Shown here: in pieces, positions 44,620 through 53,362 of the stretch
How the letters are laid out: each line of letters starts with the position of its first letter
Position numbering within the stretch: the stretch's first letter is position 1
From: Allobacillus salarius
GTDB taxonomy: Bacteria; Bacillota; Bacilli; Bacillales; Alkalibacillaceae
Length of the DNA: 64,000 bases
Direction: 5' to 3'
Assembly: GCF_007559425.1 (NCBI RefSeq)
Contig: NZ_VMHE01000004.1
Coordinates: 81,803 to 145,802, forward strand
Program-made: the position numbers and the translations under genes
Notes under the pieces: model-generated
Told to the model about the DNA's origin: nothing
What the model saw: the letters and a program-made list of their open reading frames with translations, nothing else
Database searches by the model: none

Positions 44620-45027
44620 TTATTTCTTTCCTTTGTAGCTCTTCCAAAGGTGAATGGCAGCTTCTCCCCATTTCATTGCTTGGGAAGCTTGAGGCGCCTG
44701 CTCACCAGCTTGTTGTTGTACTTCTTTAGATAGTTGTTGCAAAGAATGATTAAATTCATTCACTGTTTGCCCAATTCCCTTAATGCCATCGAACAAAACA
44801 GTCGTCTTCGCTGTTTTTTCTGAAATATCATCTGCTAAATAATTCGTTTTCTGTAATAACAATGTTGTCTCTTCACTAATTCCTTGCATTTGTTTCTCAA
44901 CACTTTCTAACGTTGTAGAAACATTGTCCAATGTTTTGGATACGGACATTAATGTTTTTGCCAAGAAAATAACCAAAACAAGAAACGCTACTGCTGCGAT
45001 TAATGCTGCAATATGTAGTAAGTTCAC
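44620..45027 (-). CDS. ytxG: DUF948 general stress protein YtxG
   Basis: A 135-residue protein. An N-terminal membrane helix (about 4-25, LLHIAALIAAVAFLVLVIFLAK) precedes a coiled-coil region (LMSVSKTLDNVSTTLESVEKQM) as in DUF948. The GTG at 45027 was chosen because GGAAGGTG lies 8 bases upstream; the ATG six codons earlier overlaps that site. First gene of ytxGH. Function unknown beyond stress induction. Confidence 0.87.
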   Translation of the reverse strand: MNLLHIAALIAAVAFLVLVIFLAKTLMSVSKTLDNVSTTLESVEKQMQGISEETTLLLQKTNYLADDISEKTAKTTVLFDGIKGIGQTVNEFNHSLQQLSKEVQQQAGEQAPQASQAMKWGEAAIHLWKSYKGKK

Positions 45028-45063
45028 TACAAACACACCTTCCATTTTTATTCTATACTAACT

Positions 45064-45089
45064 ATACCCATTAGTATAGTGAATCAAAC
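45064..45089 (-). promoter_or_regulatory. SigB-type promoter of ytxGH
   Basis: Minus strand GTTTGA (45084-45089), 14 bp, GGGTAT (45064-45069): five of six and six of six matches to the SigB consensus GTTTAA-N12-14-GGGTAT, 37 bases before the ytxG start. The B. subtilis orthologue is known to be SigB-dependent. Confidence 0.85.
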
Positions 45090-45166
45090 ACATTCGGAAC
45101 AAAGTTTTCTCTTTATATGCTAAAATAAAACTATTCAAACTTCAACAAATACGAGGAGGATTACAT

Positions 45167-46279
45167 ATGAAAGATCCACGAATCAACCGCTTAGCAGAAT
45201 TACTAATTCAATATTCCGTTAAACTACAACCGGGCGAAAAATTGCTCATTGAAAATACCGGAATCCAACAAGAGCTTGTTTCAGCAATTATTGATGAAGC
45301 GTATCAAGCTGGTGGACAACCGTTCGTCAATTTAAAAGATCCTAAAATACACCGTTCTCTTCTCAAAGGAGCCACAAAAGAGCAACTGGAAGCTTGGGAA
45401 AAATATGAGTCGACAGTAATGGAAGAAATGGATGCCTATATTGCGATCCGTTCAGGGGATAATATTAATGAACTTTCTGACGTACCATCCGACAAAAACA
45501 AATTATACGGCGAGACTGTCGGTAATGTGCATCGAAACATCCGGGTGCCGAAAACAAAATGGTGTGTGTTACGTTATCCAAATGAATCGATGGCGCAGCT
45601 TGCTGAAATGAGTACAGAAGCATTTGAAGACTTCTATTTCAATGTATGTACACTCGACTATAGTAAAATGAGTAAAGCGATGGATACGTTAGTGGAAAAA
45701 ATGAACAACACGGACAAAGTACACATTACTGGCCCAGGAACGGATTTAACGTTCTCAATCAAAGACATTCCTAAAATTAAATGTGCAGGTGAAATGAATC
45801 TTCCTGATGGTGAAGTTTATACAGCACCTGTCAAAGACTCGGTGAATGGTACATTGACTTACAACACCCCTTCACCTTATCAAGGGTTTACATTCCAAAA
45901 TGTATCTTTAACTTTTAAAGATGGCAAAATCATTGAAGCGACTGCCAATGATTCCGAGCGAATCAATGAAATTTTTAATACAGATGAAGGCGCCCGCTAT
46001 ATCGGTGAATTTGCTATAGGCATCAATCCGTTTATCCAACATCCAATGGCAGATATTTTATTTGATGAAAAAATAGATGGTAGCTTCCACTTCACTCCAG
46101 GACAAGCATACGATGATGCTTATAATGGTAATGATTCTGCTATCCACTGGGATATGGTTCATATTCAGCGTGAAGACTATGGCGGTGGAGAAATGTATTT
46201 TGATGGCGAGCTCGTCAGAAAAAATGGCCGCTTCGTCATTCCAGAATTAGAAGTTTTAAATCCTGAAAACCTGAAGTAA
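45167..46279 (+). CDS. Aminopeptidase, family M29
   Basis: A 370-residue metallo-aminopeptidase related to thermophilic aminopeptidase T/AmpS, releasing N-terminal amino acids from peptides. Expected ligands of the two-metal centre are visible: Glu in AGEMNLPDGEVY, Glu in IGEFAIGINP, His in SFHFTPGQAY and the His-x-Asp pair in AIHWDMV. It is about 40 residues shorter than AmpS of B. subtilis, from loop differences rather than truncation, since both ends look complete. AGGAGGATTACAT precedes the ATG. Divergent from ytxGH. Confidence 0.88.
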   Translation: MKDPRINRLAELLIQYSVKLQPGEKLLIENTGIQQELVSAIIDEAYQAGGQPFVNLKDPKIHRSLLKGATKEQLEAWEKYESTVMEEMDAYIAIRSGDNINELSDVPSDKNKLYGETVGNVHRNIRVPKTKWCVLRYPNESMAQLAEMSTEAFEDFYFNVCTLDYSKMSKAMDTLVEKMNNTDKVHITGPGTDLTFSIKDIPKIKCAGEMNLPDGEVYTAPVKDSVNGTLTYNTPSPYQGFTFQNVSLTFKDGKIIEATANDSERINEIFNTDEGARYIGEFAIGINPFIQHPMADILFDEKIDGSFHFTPGQAYDDAYNGNDSAIHWDMVHIQREDYGGGEMYFDGELVRKNGRFVIPELEVLNPENLK

Positions 46280-46291
46280 TCTACTACACAT

Positions 46292-46337
46292 AAAAAGCTG
46301 TTGCCTTCTGACTCAGTCAGCGGACAACAGCTTTTAT
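46292..46337. terminator. Terminator between the M29 gene and murC
   Basis: AAAAGCTGTTG and CAACAGCTTTT pair perfectly in the convergent gap, with an inner GACT/AGTC hairpin. Confidence 0.88.
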
Positions 46338-47632
46338 TACGTTAGTTGTTTATATTTTTCTTCATACTTTTGAATGTCACCTGCACCCATAAACAAAATT
46401 ACACTGTTCGGATGCTCTTTCAGTATTTCAATATCTTCCTCCGAAACAATTTTAGCGCCTTCAATTCGATCTTGAAGATCTTCAATTTGTAGCGATCCAT
46501 CTGCTTCTCGTGCTGAACCGAAAATATCACAGAGATAAACGTGATCAGCTAGCGATAAAGACTCTGCAAATTCTTCTAAAAATTGCTTCGTGCGCGTAAA
46601 TGTATGTGGTTGGAAAACAGCAACTACTTCTTTATCACGATACTTTTTTCGTGCGGAATCAATCGTCGCTTTAATTTCTGTTGGATGGTGGGCATAGTCA
46701 TCAATCAAAATTTGATCAAAGTTCCACGGTGTTTCCGTAAATCTTCTTTTGACGCCACCAAAGTCCTTCATCACTTTGATTTCTTCAGCATTGAAATTCT
46801 CATAGTGACAAAGCGCAATGACACTAAGCGCATTTAATACAGCATGTGTACCATATTGCGGTACAACGAATGTGTCATAATACGTATTTCTTACATACAC
46901 TTCAAATGACGTACCTTCATCTGTCTCATGAATATTTTTTGCTTGAAAGTCGTTCTCTTCCGAAAGTCCATAATAGACAACGGGTACATTTGCATAAATT
47001 TGTTTAAGAAGATCATCGTCTCCACATGCGATGATTCCTTGTTTAACGTTCAATGCCATGGCTTGAAAGGCATCGAAAACATCGTCAATATCTTTAAAAT
47101 AATCCGGATGATCAAAATCAATATTTGTCATAATTAAATAATCTGGTTTATATGCCAAGAAATGACGACGATACTCACATGCTTCGAAAACAAAGTTCTG
47201 ACTGTTTTCTAGGCCATAACCTGTTCCATCACCGATTAAATAAGATGTAGGCACATTCTTGCCTAGCGTATGTGCAAGTAGTCCGGTAGTAGATGTTTTT
47301 CCATGAACACCTGTGACACCAATACTTGTATAATTTGAAAGCCATTCACCTAAAAATTCATGGTAACGATAAAATGGTAGCTTCAATTCTTTCGCTTTCG
47401 CAATTTCTTCATGATTATCATCAAACGCATTACCTGCAATAATAATTTGATCTTTTTGAATATTATCTTCAGAGAAAGGTAAAATGGAAATGTTTCTTTC
47501 TTCCAAAGCTTTTTGTGTAAAAATTTCTTGATCAATATCTGATCCTTGCACTTGTTTACCTGAGTCATGGAGGATTTGTGCGAGGGCACTCATACCTGTA
47601 CCTTTAATCCCTATAAAATGGTATACCGACAT
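46337..47632 (-). CDS. murC: UDP-N-acetylmuramate--L-alanine ligase
   Basis: A 431-residue Mur ligase that adds L-Ala to UDP-MurNAc, the first peptide step of wall precursor synthesis in the cytoplasm. The N-terminal UDP-binding loop is [17 protein letters not shown] (5-21). The ATP P-loop is [17 protein letters not shown] (about 108-124). [10 protein letters not shown] and FQPHTFTR are MurC markers. AGGTTCGATTGA precedes the ATG. Monocistronic by spacing. Confidence 0.97.
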   Translation of the reverse strand: MSVYHFIGIKGTGMSALAQILHDSGKQVQGSDIDQEIFTQKALEERNISILPFSEDNIQKDQIIIAGNAFDDNHEEIAKAKELKLPFYRYHEFLGEWLSNYTSIGVTGVHGKTSTTGLLAHTLGKNVPTSYLIGDGTGYGLENSQNFVFEACEYRRHFLAYKPDYLIMTNIDFDHPDYFKDIDDVFDAFQAMALNVKQGIIACGDDDLLKQIYANVPVVYYGLSEENDFQAKNIHETDEGTSFEVYVRNTYYDTFVVPQYGTHAVLNALSVIALCHYENFNAEEIKVMKDFGGVKRRFTETPWNFDQILIDDYAHHPTEIKATIDSARKKYRDKEVVAVFQPHTFTRTKQFLEEFAESLSLADHVYLCDIFGSAREADGSLQIEDLQDRIEGAKIVSEEDIEILKEHPNSVILFMGAGDIQKYEEKYKQLT

Positions 47633-47748
47633 TCAATCGAACCTCCGTTAAGCTTCTGTTGTCATTATATGCTAATAGCTCTTTTTTTGCTTTTCTCATT
47701 ATATCAGAAAATATAACTTTATCCACTAATTATCATTAAGACTAAAAC

Positions 47749-47773
47749 GTTTAATCTAATTTATGAAGGGAAA
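47749..47773 (+). promoter_or_regulatory. SigB-type promoter of the DUF2512 gene
   Basis: GTTTAA (47749-47754), 13 bp, GGGAAA (47768-47773) fits the SigB consensus GTTTAA-N12-15-GGGWAW. Transcription would start near 47781, about 63 nt before the GTG. Confidence 0.75.
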
Positions 47774-47843
47774 AAAATATAATATAGACAGAAAGAACCA
47801 TGTAAATATACCCTTAAAATTGTTCTTTTAAAGGAGGATTGAC

Positions 47844-48227
47844 GTGGTACACGGAAAAGTACTTGCCATTAAAGGCCTCATGACATTCGGAATTCTGTTA
47901 CTCATTTTAGGCCTTATGTTCAGCATGTCACTCACAAATGTCCTGATCACAACAATCGCTCTCGCCGTTATTTCGTATTTAGTTGGTGACCTATACATCT
48001 TACCAAAAACGAATAATGTAATTGCTTCATTGAGCGATATAGGAATAGCATTTCTTGTCATTTGGCTACTCAGTATGGGAATCAGCAGTCTAGGAATAGG
48101 AACCTTAGCTGGTGGAGCGATCATCGCCTCTGTTGTACTGGCAGTTGGAGAGTTCTTCTTCCATGATTATTTACTCAGAAACTATATCGGTTTTGATCGT
48201 AAATACACGTATTCACCAAATCATTAA
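47844..48227 (+). CDS. DUF2512 (YndM-like) membrane protein
   Basis: A 127-residue protein with four hydrophobic helices (about 8-27, 31-50, 57-77, 85-106) and a short polar C-terminus (RNYIGFDRKYTYSPNH), matching DUF2512/YndM. It uses a GTG start with AAAGGAGG 7 bases upstream. A SigB-type promoter precedes it, suggesting a membrane stress role; function is unknown. In B. subtilis this place between murC and ytpR holds sftA, which is absent here. Confidence 0.83.
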   Translation: MVHGKVLAIKGLMTFGILLLILGLMFSMSLTNVLITTIALAVISYLVGDLYILPKTNNVIASLSDIGIAFLVIWLLSMGISSLGIGTLAGGAIIASVVLAVGEFFFHDYLLRNYIGFDRKYTYSPNH

Positions 48228-48267
48228 GGGAGAGAAAACATTCTTTCCTATTGTTTGGCGATGAAAT

Positions 48268-48306
48268 AAAAATGCTGCCCTATTCACAATAGGAGCAGCA
48301 TTTTAT
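48268..48306. terminator. Terminator after the DUF2512 gene, shared
   Basis: AAAATGCTGC-CCTAT and ATAGG-A-GCAGCATTTT form a nearly perfect stem just before the convergent NAPRTase-like gene end, followed by TTTTATTTTA. Confidence 0.88.
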
Positions 48307-48307
48307 T

Positions 48308-49420
48308 TTATCCATTCACTGGATAATTCACTTTTTTCAATCGTGGATTTGGTTGATACTTTCTTCCTTGTTTCGCTTCATGTTTTCCGTCTAACATGAC
48401 ATTGTCACCGGTAAATCCAATATTTACTTTCAATAAATTATTACCGACTCCATACATATCAACTGGAACTTCTGCTTCTTCAAAACGTTTAATTTTTTCT
48501 TTATTGAATCCACCGCTCGCCATGATTTTTACATGATGATAACCTTCATCATCCAACGCATTCCGTAAAGCAAATATAAGTTCCTTATTTACACCGCGCG
48601 GATCAAATGGACCCATTAAATGTTGATTTCTAAAGAAGTATTTATCGACCATATTGCTTGAAGTATCTAACCGGACACCCGATAATTCATCACCGAAATG
48701 ACGTGCAACTTTTAAGGCATCGGTAATGACGTCATTATTATAATCGACTAACGCAACGAGATCGTCATCAGGAAATGTTTCACGATATGCTTCACACGCA
48801 CGAACTAAATCACCAGAAAACATCTGAATTAATGCGTGAGGCATTGTTCCCATACCTTCTTTGCCCCACCATTCATTCATCGCATGTGTCGCTTGAGCTG
48901 TGGACCCACCGATATACGCAGCATAACCGTCACCCGGTTGCTGTGTAAAATGATCATCACGATCTCCCATGAAAATGACGTCTTTTTTCTTTCCACTAGA
49001 TTTCGCAGCACTCACAACTTCATACACATTCGTTGCAACGGAAGTTCTTCGTCCGAGCACCCCATCAATTAATCCTTCAAGATAACCAAAATCTTGATAC
49101 CTTCCTTTGATGGTTAGTACACTCTCATATGGTTCAATTTTATCGCCATCTTCCAAGGCGTGAATTTCTAAGTCTTGCGGATTTTTAGCAAAGTTATGAA
49201 TTAAAGCAATGGCTTCATCCGTCCCACAAAGGACTGCATGTTTCTTTTGGAAATATTGCATGACAACTTCGCTTCCATTCATATACTTTTCAGCAATTTT
49301 TGTCGTTTTTAAGAAGTAAACAGCGGAAAACCAACCTTCTCCGATTCGTTCATCGAATTTAAATGTTTTATTGGTTAAGCGCGCAATTTTCCCTTGTTGC
49401 TTCAAACCGAATTCCTTCAT
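48308..49420 (-). CDS. Nicotinate phosphoribosyltransferase-like protein
   Basis: A 370-residue member of the NAPRTase family (short subgroup). This family makes nicotinate mononucleotide from nicotinate and PRPP for NAD salvage. Family markers are QYFQKKHAVLCGTDEAI, the active-site GTMPHALIQMFSGD (about 208-221), VRLDTSSN and IMASGGFNKEKI near the phosphate site. The ATG at 49420 follows AAGGAG with 7-base spacing. It is shorter than the usual PncB (about 490), so the substrate may differ. Single gene. Confidence 0.82.
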   Translation of the reverse strand: MKEFGLKQQGKIARLTNKTFKFDERIGEGWFSAVYFLKTTKIAEKYMNGSEVVMQYFQKKHAVLCGTDEAIALIHNFAKNPQDLEIHALEDGDKIEPYESVLTIKGRYQDFGYLEGLIDGVLGRRTSVATNVYEVVSAAKSSGKKKDVIFMGDRDDHFTQQPGDGYAAYIGGSTAQATHAMNEWWGKEGMGTMPHALIQMFSGDLVRACEAYRETFPDDDLVALVDYNNDVITDALKVARHFGDELSGVRLDTSSNMVDKYFFRNQHLMGPFDPRGVNKELIFALRNALDDEGYHHVKIMASGGFNKEKIKRFEEAEVPVDMYGVGNNLLKVNIGFTGDNVMLDGKHEAKQGRKYQPNPRLKKVNYPVNG

Positions 49421-49560
49421 CCGTATACTCCTTCTTTCCTTGATTGAGTCCATGAATACAATCATCATAACGATAAATTGCATGTACTTCAACTTCGTTT
49501 CTAAATAGAAAAGCCTCTAGTATATCTCATTGTTGGTTATAAGGTTTTTTCCTTATCCTC

Positions 49561-50166
49561 TTATTGGAAAAACGCCTCTCCAACAGTTCGTTCATCATCC
49601 AAAACAAGAATACCTTTCTCTTGGCTGGCATTTAGTAAATTCAATTCTTTTGCAGAGCAAATCATGCCATGTGAATCTACGCCTCGCAGCTGTGAAGGAA
49701 CAATTTTCATCCCGTTTGGCATGATTGCCCCTGGTAAAGCGACAACTACTTTCTGTCCTGCATCAACATTTGGTGCACCACATACGATTTGATGTTGTTG
49801 ATCCCCTACGTTTACTTGGCAGACATTTAACTTCGATGCATCCGGGTGGTCACTCATTTCTTCAACTTTACCGACAATAAATTTCGGCGTGCGATCAACT
49901 TCATTTAAGTTATGAGTAAATCCTTCCGATTCAATAACTTGTCCGATTTTTTCAACCAACTCATCCGTTGGCAAAATCGGTTTTGTTTCTGGAATGTCGA
50001 GGTGCTTTGAAGCATGAAAAATATTGTAGCCTACGACTTCGCCTGAGTCTTTTTCTTTAATTTCCGTGACGTCCCCCGATGAAACGGATGTGATTTCTGT
50101 ATTTCTTTGATCCAATGTAACGATCAGGACGTCTCCAATTCCTTGTTGATTATAGATGATTTGCAT
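49561..50166 (-). CDS. ytpR: tRNA-binding domain protein YtpR
   Basis: A 201-residue protein, the same length as YtpR of B. subtilis. The N-terminal 85 residues are family-specific. Residues 88-195 form an OB-fold tRNA-binding (EMAP/Trbp111-like) domain (VGKVEEMSDHPDASKLNVCQVNVG, then IVPSQLRGVDSHGMICSAKEL). It resembles the N-terminal domain of PheT without the rest of that enzyme. RNA target unknown. It starts 6 bp after ytpQ, so the two are co-transcribed. Confidence 0.92.
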   Translation of the reverse strand: MQIIYNQQGIGDVLIVTLDQRNTEITSVSSGDVTEIKEKDSGEVVGYNIFHASKHLDIPETKPILPTDELVEKIGQVIESEGFTHNLNEVDRTPKFIVGKVEEMSDHPDASKLNVCQVNVGDQQHQIVCGAPNVDAGQKVVVALPGAIMPNGMKIVPSQLRGVDSHGMICSAKELNLLNASQEKGILVLDDERTVGEAFFQ

Positions 50167-50172
50167 GTTGTT

Positions 50173-50985
50173 CTACTCCTTATCTCCTTTTGGTTTCTTT
50201 TGCGCTAAAATGAAAATAGGCTCCAATTTCTTGTCTTCATATAAGAATGGCAAGGAAGTAATCGGGATTTGTCCTTCAGCAAAGAATTGCATCATCATTT
50301 GAGCTAAAATATCGTATCCCATCTCATTGTGGATGTCTGCAAAAAGCAAAACATCTTGATGTGGCACGCCGACAGCCAACTCGCCGCTCGTGTTCGCGCG
50401 CATTTCTTCCAGTAACGCTTCATTTAAAATTCGACTTGCGTCATATCCATCTTTAGAAGACAAGAAATAAAATGTATTTCCTGCCACGTCATCTTGCTTC
50501 ATTTCGGTCGATAATTTTCGTACGTTAAATGAAGCAATCTCTTTCACGCGCTGTTCTTCCCAGTTTTCTCGCTCGAGCATATTTTCATCGATTAATTTAT
50601 ATGATTTTCCTAAATCAAGCGCGTAGTAAATTCTTGTCTCAGCAGTATGATCTGTATAAATCAGCTTCTCCCCTGCTTTTGACTCTTTCGGGAAAGAACC
50701 TGAACGAATGACAGGAAAGATTTGATTTTCTTTTCCTTCTAACTGTTGCTCTTCACTCATGATTCGCAATGCTTCTCGAATATGAGCTTCAATCTCATCC
50801 AACGCTTTCTCTTTCCGGTTTTCCCATTTCGAGATCAATCCTGGAAGGGAGATTGTAACTCCTTGCTCCGTATCTTTCCATTCGATTCGAAATGTATCTT
50901 TATCTCGATCAAAATGAGTTTGCCAATGTTCTTCTGAAAAACGCTCGCGAAGTTTGCGTTTCATTTCGATGCTCGTCATACTCAT
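50173..50985 (-). CDS. ytpQ: DUF1444 protein YtpQ
   Basis: A 270-residue soluble protein matching YtpQ (about 269). An N-terminal helical region (MTSIEMKRKLRERFSEEHWQTHFDRDKDTFRI) and a C-terminal part with GVPHQDVLLFADIHNEMGYDILAQM are seen. No catalytic motif is known for DUF1444. The ATG at 50985 follows AAGGAGG with 8-base spacing. It is upstream partner of ytpR. The thioredoxin-like ytpP that precedes it in B. subtilis is missing; a membrane protein gene is there instead. Confidence 0.9.
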   Translation of the reverse strand: MSMTSIEMKRKLRERFSEEHWQTHFDRDKDTFRIEWKDTEQGVTISLPGLISKWENRKEKALDEIEAHIREALRIMSEEQQLEGKENQIFPVIRSGSFPKESKAGEKLIYTDHTAETRIYYALDLGKSYKLIDENMLERENWEEQRVKEIASFNVRKLSTEMKQDDVAGNTFYFLSSKDGYDASRILNEALLEEMRANTSGELAVGVPHQDVLLFADIHNEMGYDILAQMMMQFFAEGQIPITSLPFLYEDKKLEPIFILAQKKPKGDKE

Positions 50986-51059
50986 TTGGTTAGCCTCCTT
51001 CGTCAGTTCCTTCCCTATCATATAATATACTGGTGAAAGACGATAACGTTTTGTTTAAT

Positions 51060-52082
51060 CTAACTTATATCTAGCTTTAAATCACCTGGAGAGATATAGC
51101 CTTTTTTACGCATCCATTCAAACATCACAAGACTTAAGATAGCAGGGATGAACAAATAAAACACCAACATCATCACGAATGTTTCCGTTTGATAACCCAT
51201 CGTATCTAAAGTCATGATCGGACCAACAAGCCCACTTGTCCCCATACCTGCTCCATATGCGTTATTTTCTAACTGTAACCATACCGTTGCAACTGGACCT
51301 AAAATTAGACCAGTCACTGTCGGTGGCAATAATAGAATAGGTTTTCTCACTATGTTTCCGATTTGGAGCATCGATGTACCTAATCCTTGAGAGACCAAAC
51401 CACCAAATCCATTTTCTCGAAAGCTTCCGACGGCAAAACCGACCATTTGTGAAACACACCCAATCGTTGCAGCACCTGCGGCCAATCCTTCTAAATCAAG
51501 CATAATCGCAATGGCTACACTCGAAATTGGTGCCGTCAATGCTAACCCCATTAAGGCTGCAATAATCGCTCCCATCAAAAATGGTTGTAAATCTGTGGCC
51601 CAGACAATAATTTCTCCAAAACCAATGAGTGCAGAGGAAATGTAAGGACCGACAAACGAACCCATTAAATAACCAACTAAGATCGTGAAAAAAGGTGTCA
51701 CGACAATATCAATTTTCGTTTCACCACTAACGAGTTTACCTAACTCAATCGCAACTAATGCTGCAATGAAACTGCCAGCTGGACCGCCTTCCATCGCGCC
51801 ATAGGCTCCAGCAAAAAGTGCACTATACAAAACTAAAGAGGGAGCACGTAAGCCATGTGCAATGGCGACACCTACAGCCCCACCATAAACAATTGGTTGG
51901 ATGGTAAAATCACCAATAGTACTGAAAAAAGCCGGTATATTTGGGACTTCATCACCTAACGTCTTAAAAATTACCCCTATAATTAATGAAGCAAATAATC
52001 CTGATGCCATGTAGCTTAACGCTTTAATGGCGTAATTTTGAAAAGATGGTTCTATGCCTTTCTTTTTCAAAAATGATTTCAC
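51060..52082 (-). CDS. PTS EIIC-like membrane protein (PTS_EIIC_2 family)
   Basis: A 340-residue integral membrane protein with about ten hydrophobic helices. Family segments are QPIVYGGAVGVAIAHGLRAPSLVLYSALFAGAYGA and GAGMGTSGLVGPI. The family resembles EIIC sugar permeases but has no fused EIIA or EIIB, and none is nearby. Transport through phosphorylation is therefore unproven; it may be a regulator or a transporter of another type. It follows a lipoprotein gene at 28 bp on the same strand. No B. subtilis gene at this position corresponds. Confidence 0.8.
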   Translation of the reverse strand: MKSFLKKKGIEPSFQNYAIKALSYMASGLFASLIIGVIFKTLGDEVPNIPAFFSTIGDFTIQPIVYGGAVGVAIAHGLRAPSLVLYSALFAGAYGAMEGGPAGSFIAALVAIELGKLVSGETKIDIVVTPFFTILVGYLMGSFVGPYISSALIGFGEIIVWATDLQPFLMGAIIAALMGLALTAPISSVAIAIMLDLEGLAAGAATIGCVSQMVGFAVGSFRENGFGGLVSQGLGTSMLQIGNIVRKPILLLPPTVTGLILGPVATVWLQLENNAYGAGMGTSGLVGPIMTLDTMGYQTETFVMMLVFYLFIPAILSLVMFEWMRKKGYISPGDLKLDIS

Positions 52083-52110
52083 GATTTCTCCCCTTCGTTA
52101 CTATGTCTTA

Positions 52111-52617
52111 TTATTTTTCTTCAATTGAACGAATTATTTCAATCATCCGTTTTGATTCATTTGATAAATGATCTAAGTCGGTCATCGTTGTCATTTTAAT
52201 ACCGCCGATACCAACAGATAATTCATATTCATTCTCTTCACGTTTCTGAATGAGTATATAGGAAAAAGCATCCGTTGATTCGATTGTACTTAAATAAACC
52301 TCATCCTCTTCTGGTAACTGATTATATAAGTATTTACTATTTGGTTCCTCAAACTCGTTAATGAAAAGTACATAAGGCTGGTCATCTTCTTGGAAAATCA
52401 CATTCGTTGGACCCTGTTCGATGATGCTCATATCTTCAGGTTTATACAACGAGAAGTTTTCCAATTCTTTATTGGGCTCTTTAACCTGATCGGCTAGAAC
52501 CGCTTCTTTTACTTTACTTTTTGCATCGCTATATGCCTCCTCTTCAGAGGGCGAACATGCAGCTACCATCAGTAAACTCAATACAACAACCATCCATAAT
52601 AACTTTTTATCGATCAT
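52111..52617 (-). CDS. Lipoprotein of unknown function
   Basis: A 168-residue protein. The signal peptide MIDKKLLWMVVVLSLLMVAAC has a lipobox (VAAC, Cys21), predicting attachment to the outer face of the membrane. The mature part has an acidic helix (EEEAYSDAKSKVKEAVLADQ) and then a beta-rich domain that ends in a helix. No family was recognised. GGAGGAACCTAGA precedes the ATG. It is 28 bp upstream of the EIIC-like gene, so the two may act together, for example as ligand capture plus membrane protein, which is only inference. Confidence 0.72.
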   Translation of the reverse strand: MIDKKLLWMVVVLSLLMVAACSPSEEEAYSDAKSKVKEAVLADQVKEPNKELENFSLYKPEDMSIIEQGPTNVIFQEDDQPYVLFINEFEEPNSKYLYNQLPEEDEVYLSTIESTDAFSYILIQKREENEYELSVGIGGIKMTTMTDLDHLSNESKRMIEIIRSIEEK

Positions 52618-52707
52618 TCTAGGTTCCTCCGTAAAAATGTAGTATGTAAGTTGACATCTTGCTGTAAACCATCCAATATAAATATAAAAAGGATTGGAGG
52701 AATACTT

Positions 52708-53148
52708 ATGACACTATCTGTATATTTAGCCGGCCAAATCCATGATGATTGGCGCAAACAATTAAAAAGCAAAGCCATCGAAAAGAATCTACAAATCGAA
52801 TTCACAGGTCCACAAGAAGAACACGATTTGTCCGATGACATCGGTGCAAAAGTTCTTGGTGAGCAACCGAACAAAGTTGTTCATGACGATGCCGCTTCAG
52901 GAATCAATAACTTCCGTACGGAAATTATGCTTAAAAATGCTGACGCCGTCATTGCTCTTTTCGGTGATTCCTATAAGCAATGGAACACAGCGATGGACGC
53001 AGGCATTGCGATCGGTTTAGGTAAACCATTAATCCTCATTCGTCCTGACAACTTGGTTCATCCACTGAAAGAACTTTCCAATAAAGCTCATGTCACTGTG
53101 GAAACAATTGACCAAGCGATTCAGGTTCTTGAATATTATTATAAATAA
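52708..53148 (+). CDS. ytoQ: YtoQ family protein
   Basis: A 146-residue protein of the YtoQ family (148 in B. subtilis). The N-terminus MTLSVYLAGQIHDDWR and the later DADAVIALFGDSYKQWNTAMDAGIAIGLGKPLILIRP pattern resemble nucleoside 2-deoxyribosyltransferase-like folds, so nucleotide binding is plausible. Catalytic activity is not established. The ATG at 52708 follows GGAGGAATACTT; an upstream frame extension lacks a site. Divergent from the lipoprotein gene. Confidence 0.88.
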   Translation: MTLSVYLAGQIHDDWRKQLKSKAIEKNLQIEFTGPQEEHDLSDDIGAKVLGEQPNKVVHDDAASGINNFRTEIMLKNADAVIALFGDSYKQWNTAMDAGIAIGLGKPLILIRPDNLVHPLKELSNKAHVTVETIDQAIQVLEYYYK

Positions 53149-53362
53149 CATTTGATAGACTTATTTACAATGCTCTTTAGTCGCTCCTGACATACCCTGC
53201 TTTTCAGGGGCGGCTCATTGAGCTCCCCGTATATGCGCACATTAGGAACTCAACTAAGCCCTTTTTCTATCAGTGATGTACTCGGAACACTCAGTCTGCT
53301 AATTTCCCCTACAAAGCTGGATACATCTTTCCTACAGAAACTCATTTTTGTTTAATTCATTT
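53149..53362. other. Gene-free convergent gap
   Basis: 214 bp between the ends of ytoQ and ytoP. There is a small hairpin (CCCTG/CAGGG near 53202-53217) but no T-run, and no ribosome site or protein-like frame. Nothing else was seen. Confidence 0.6.

Noticed and set aside
53200..53220. Terminator after ytoQ
   Set aside because: Only a short CCCTG/CAGGG stem with no T-run on either strand.
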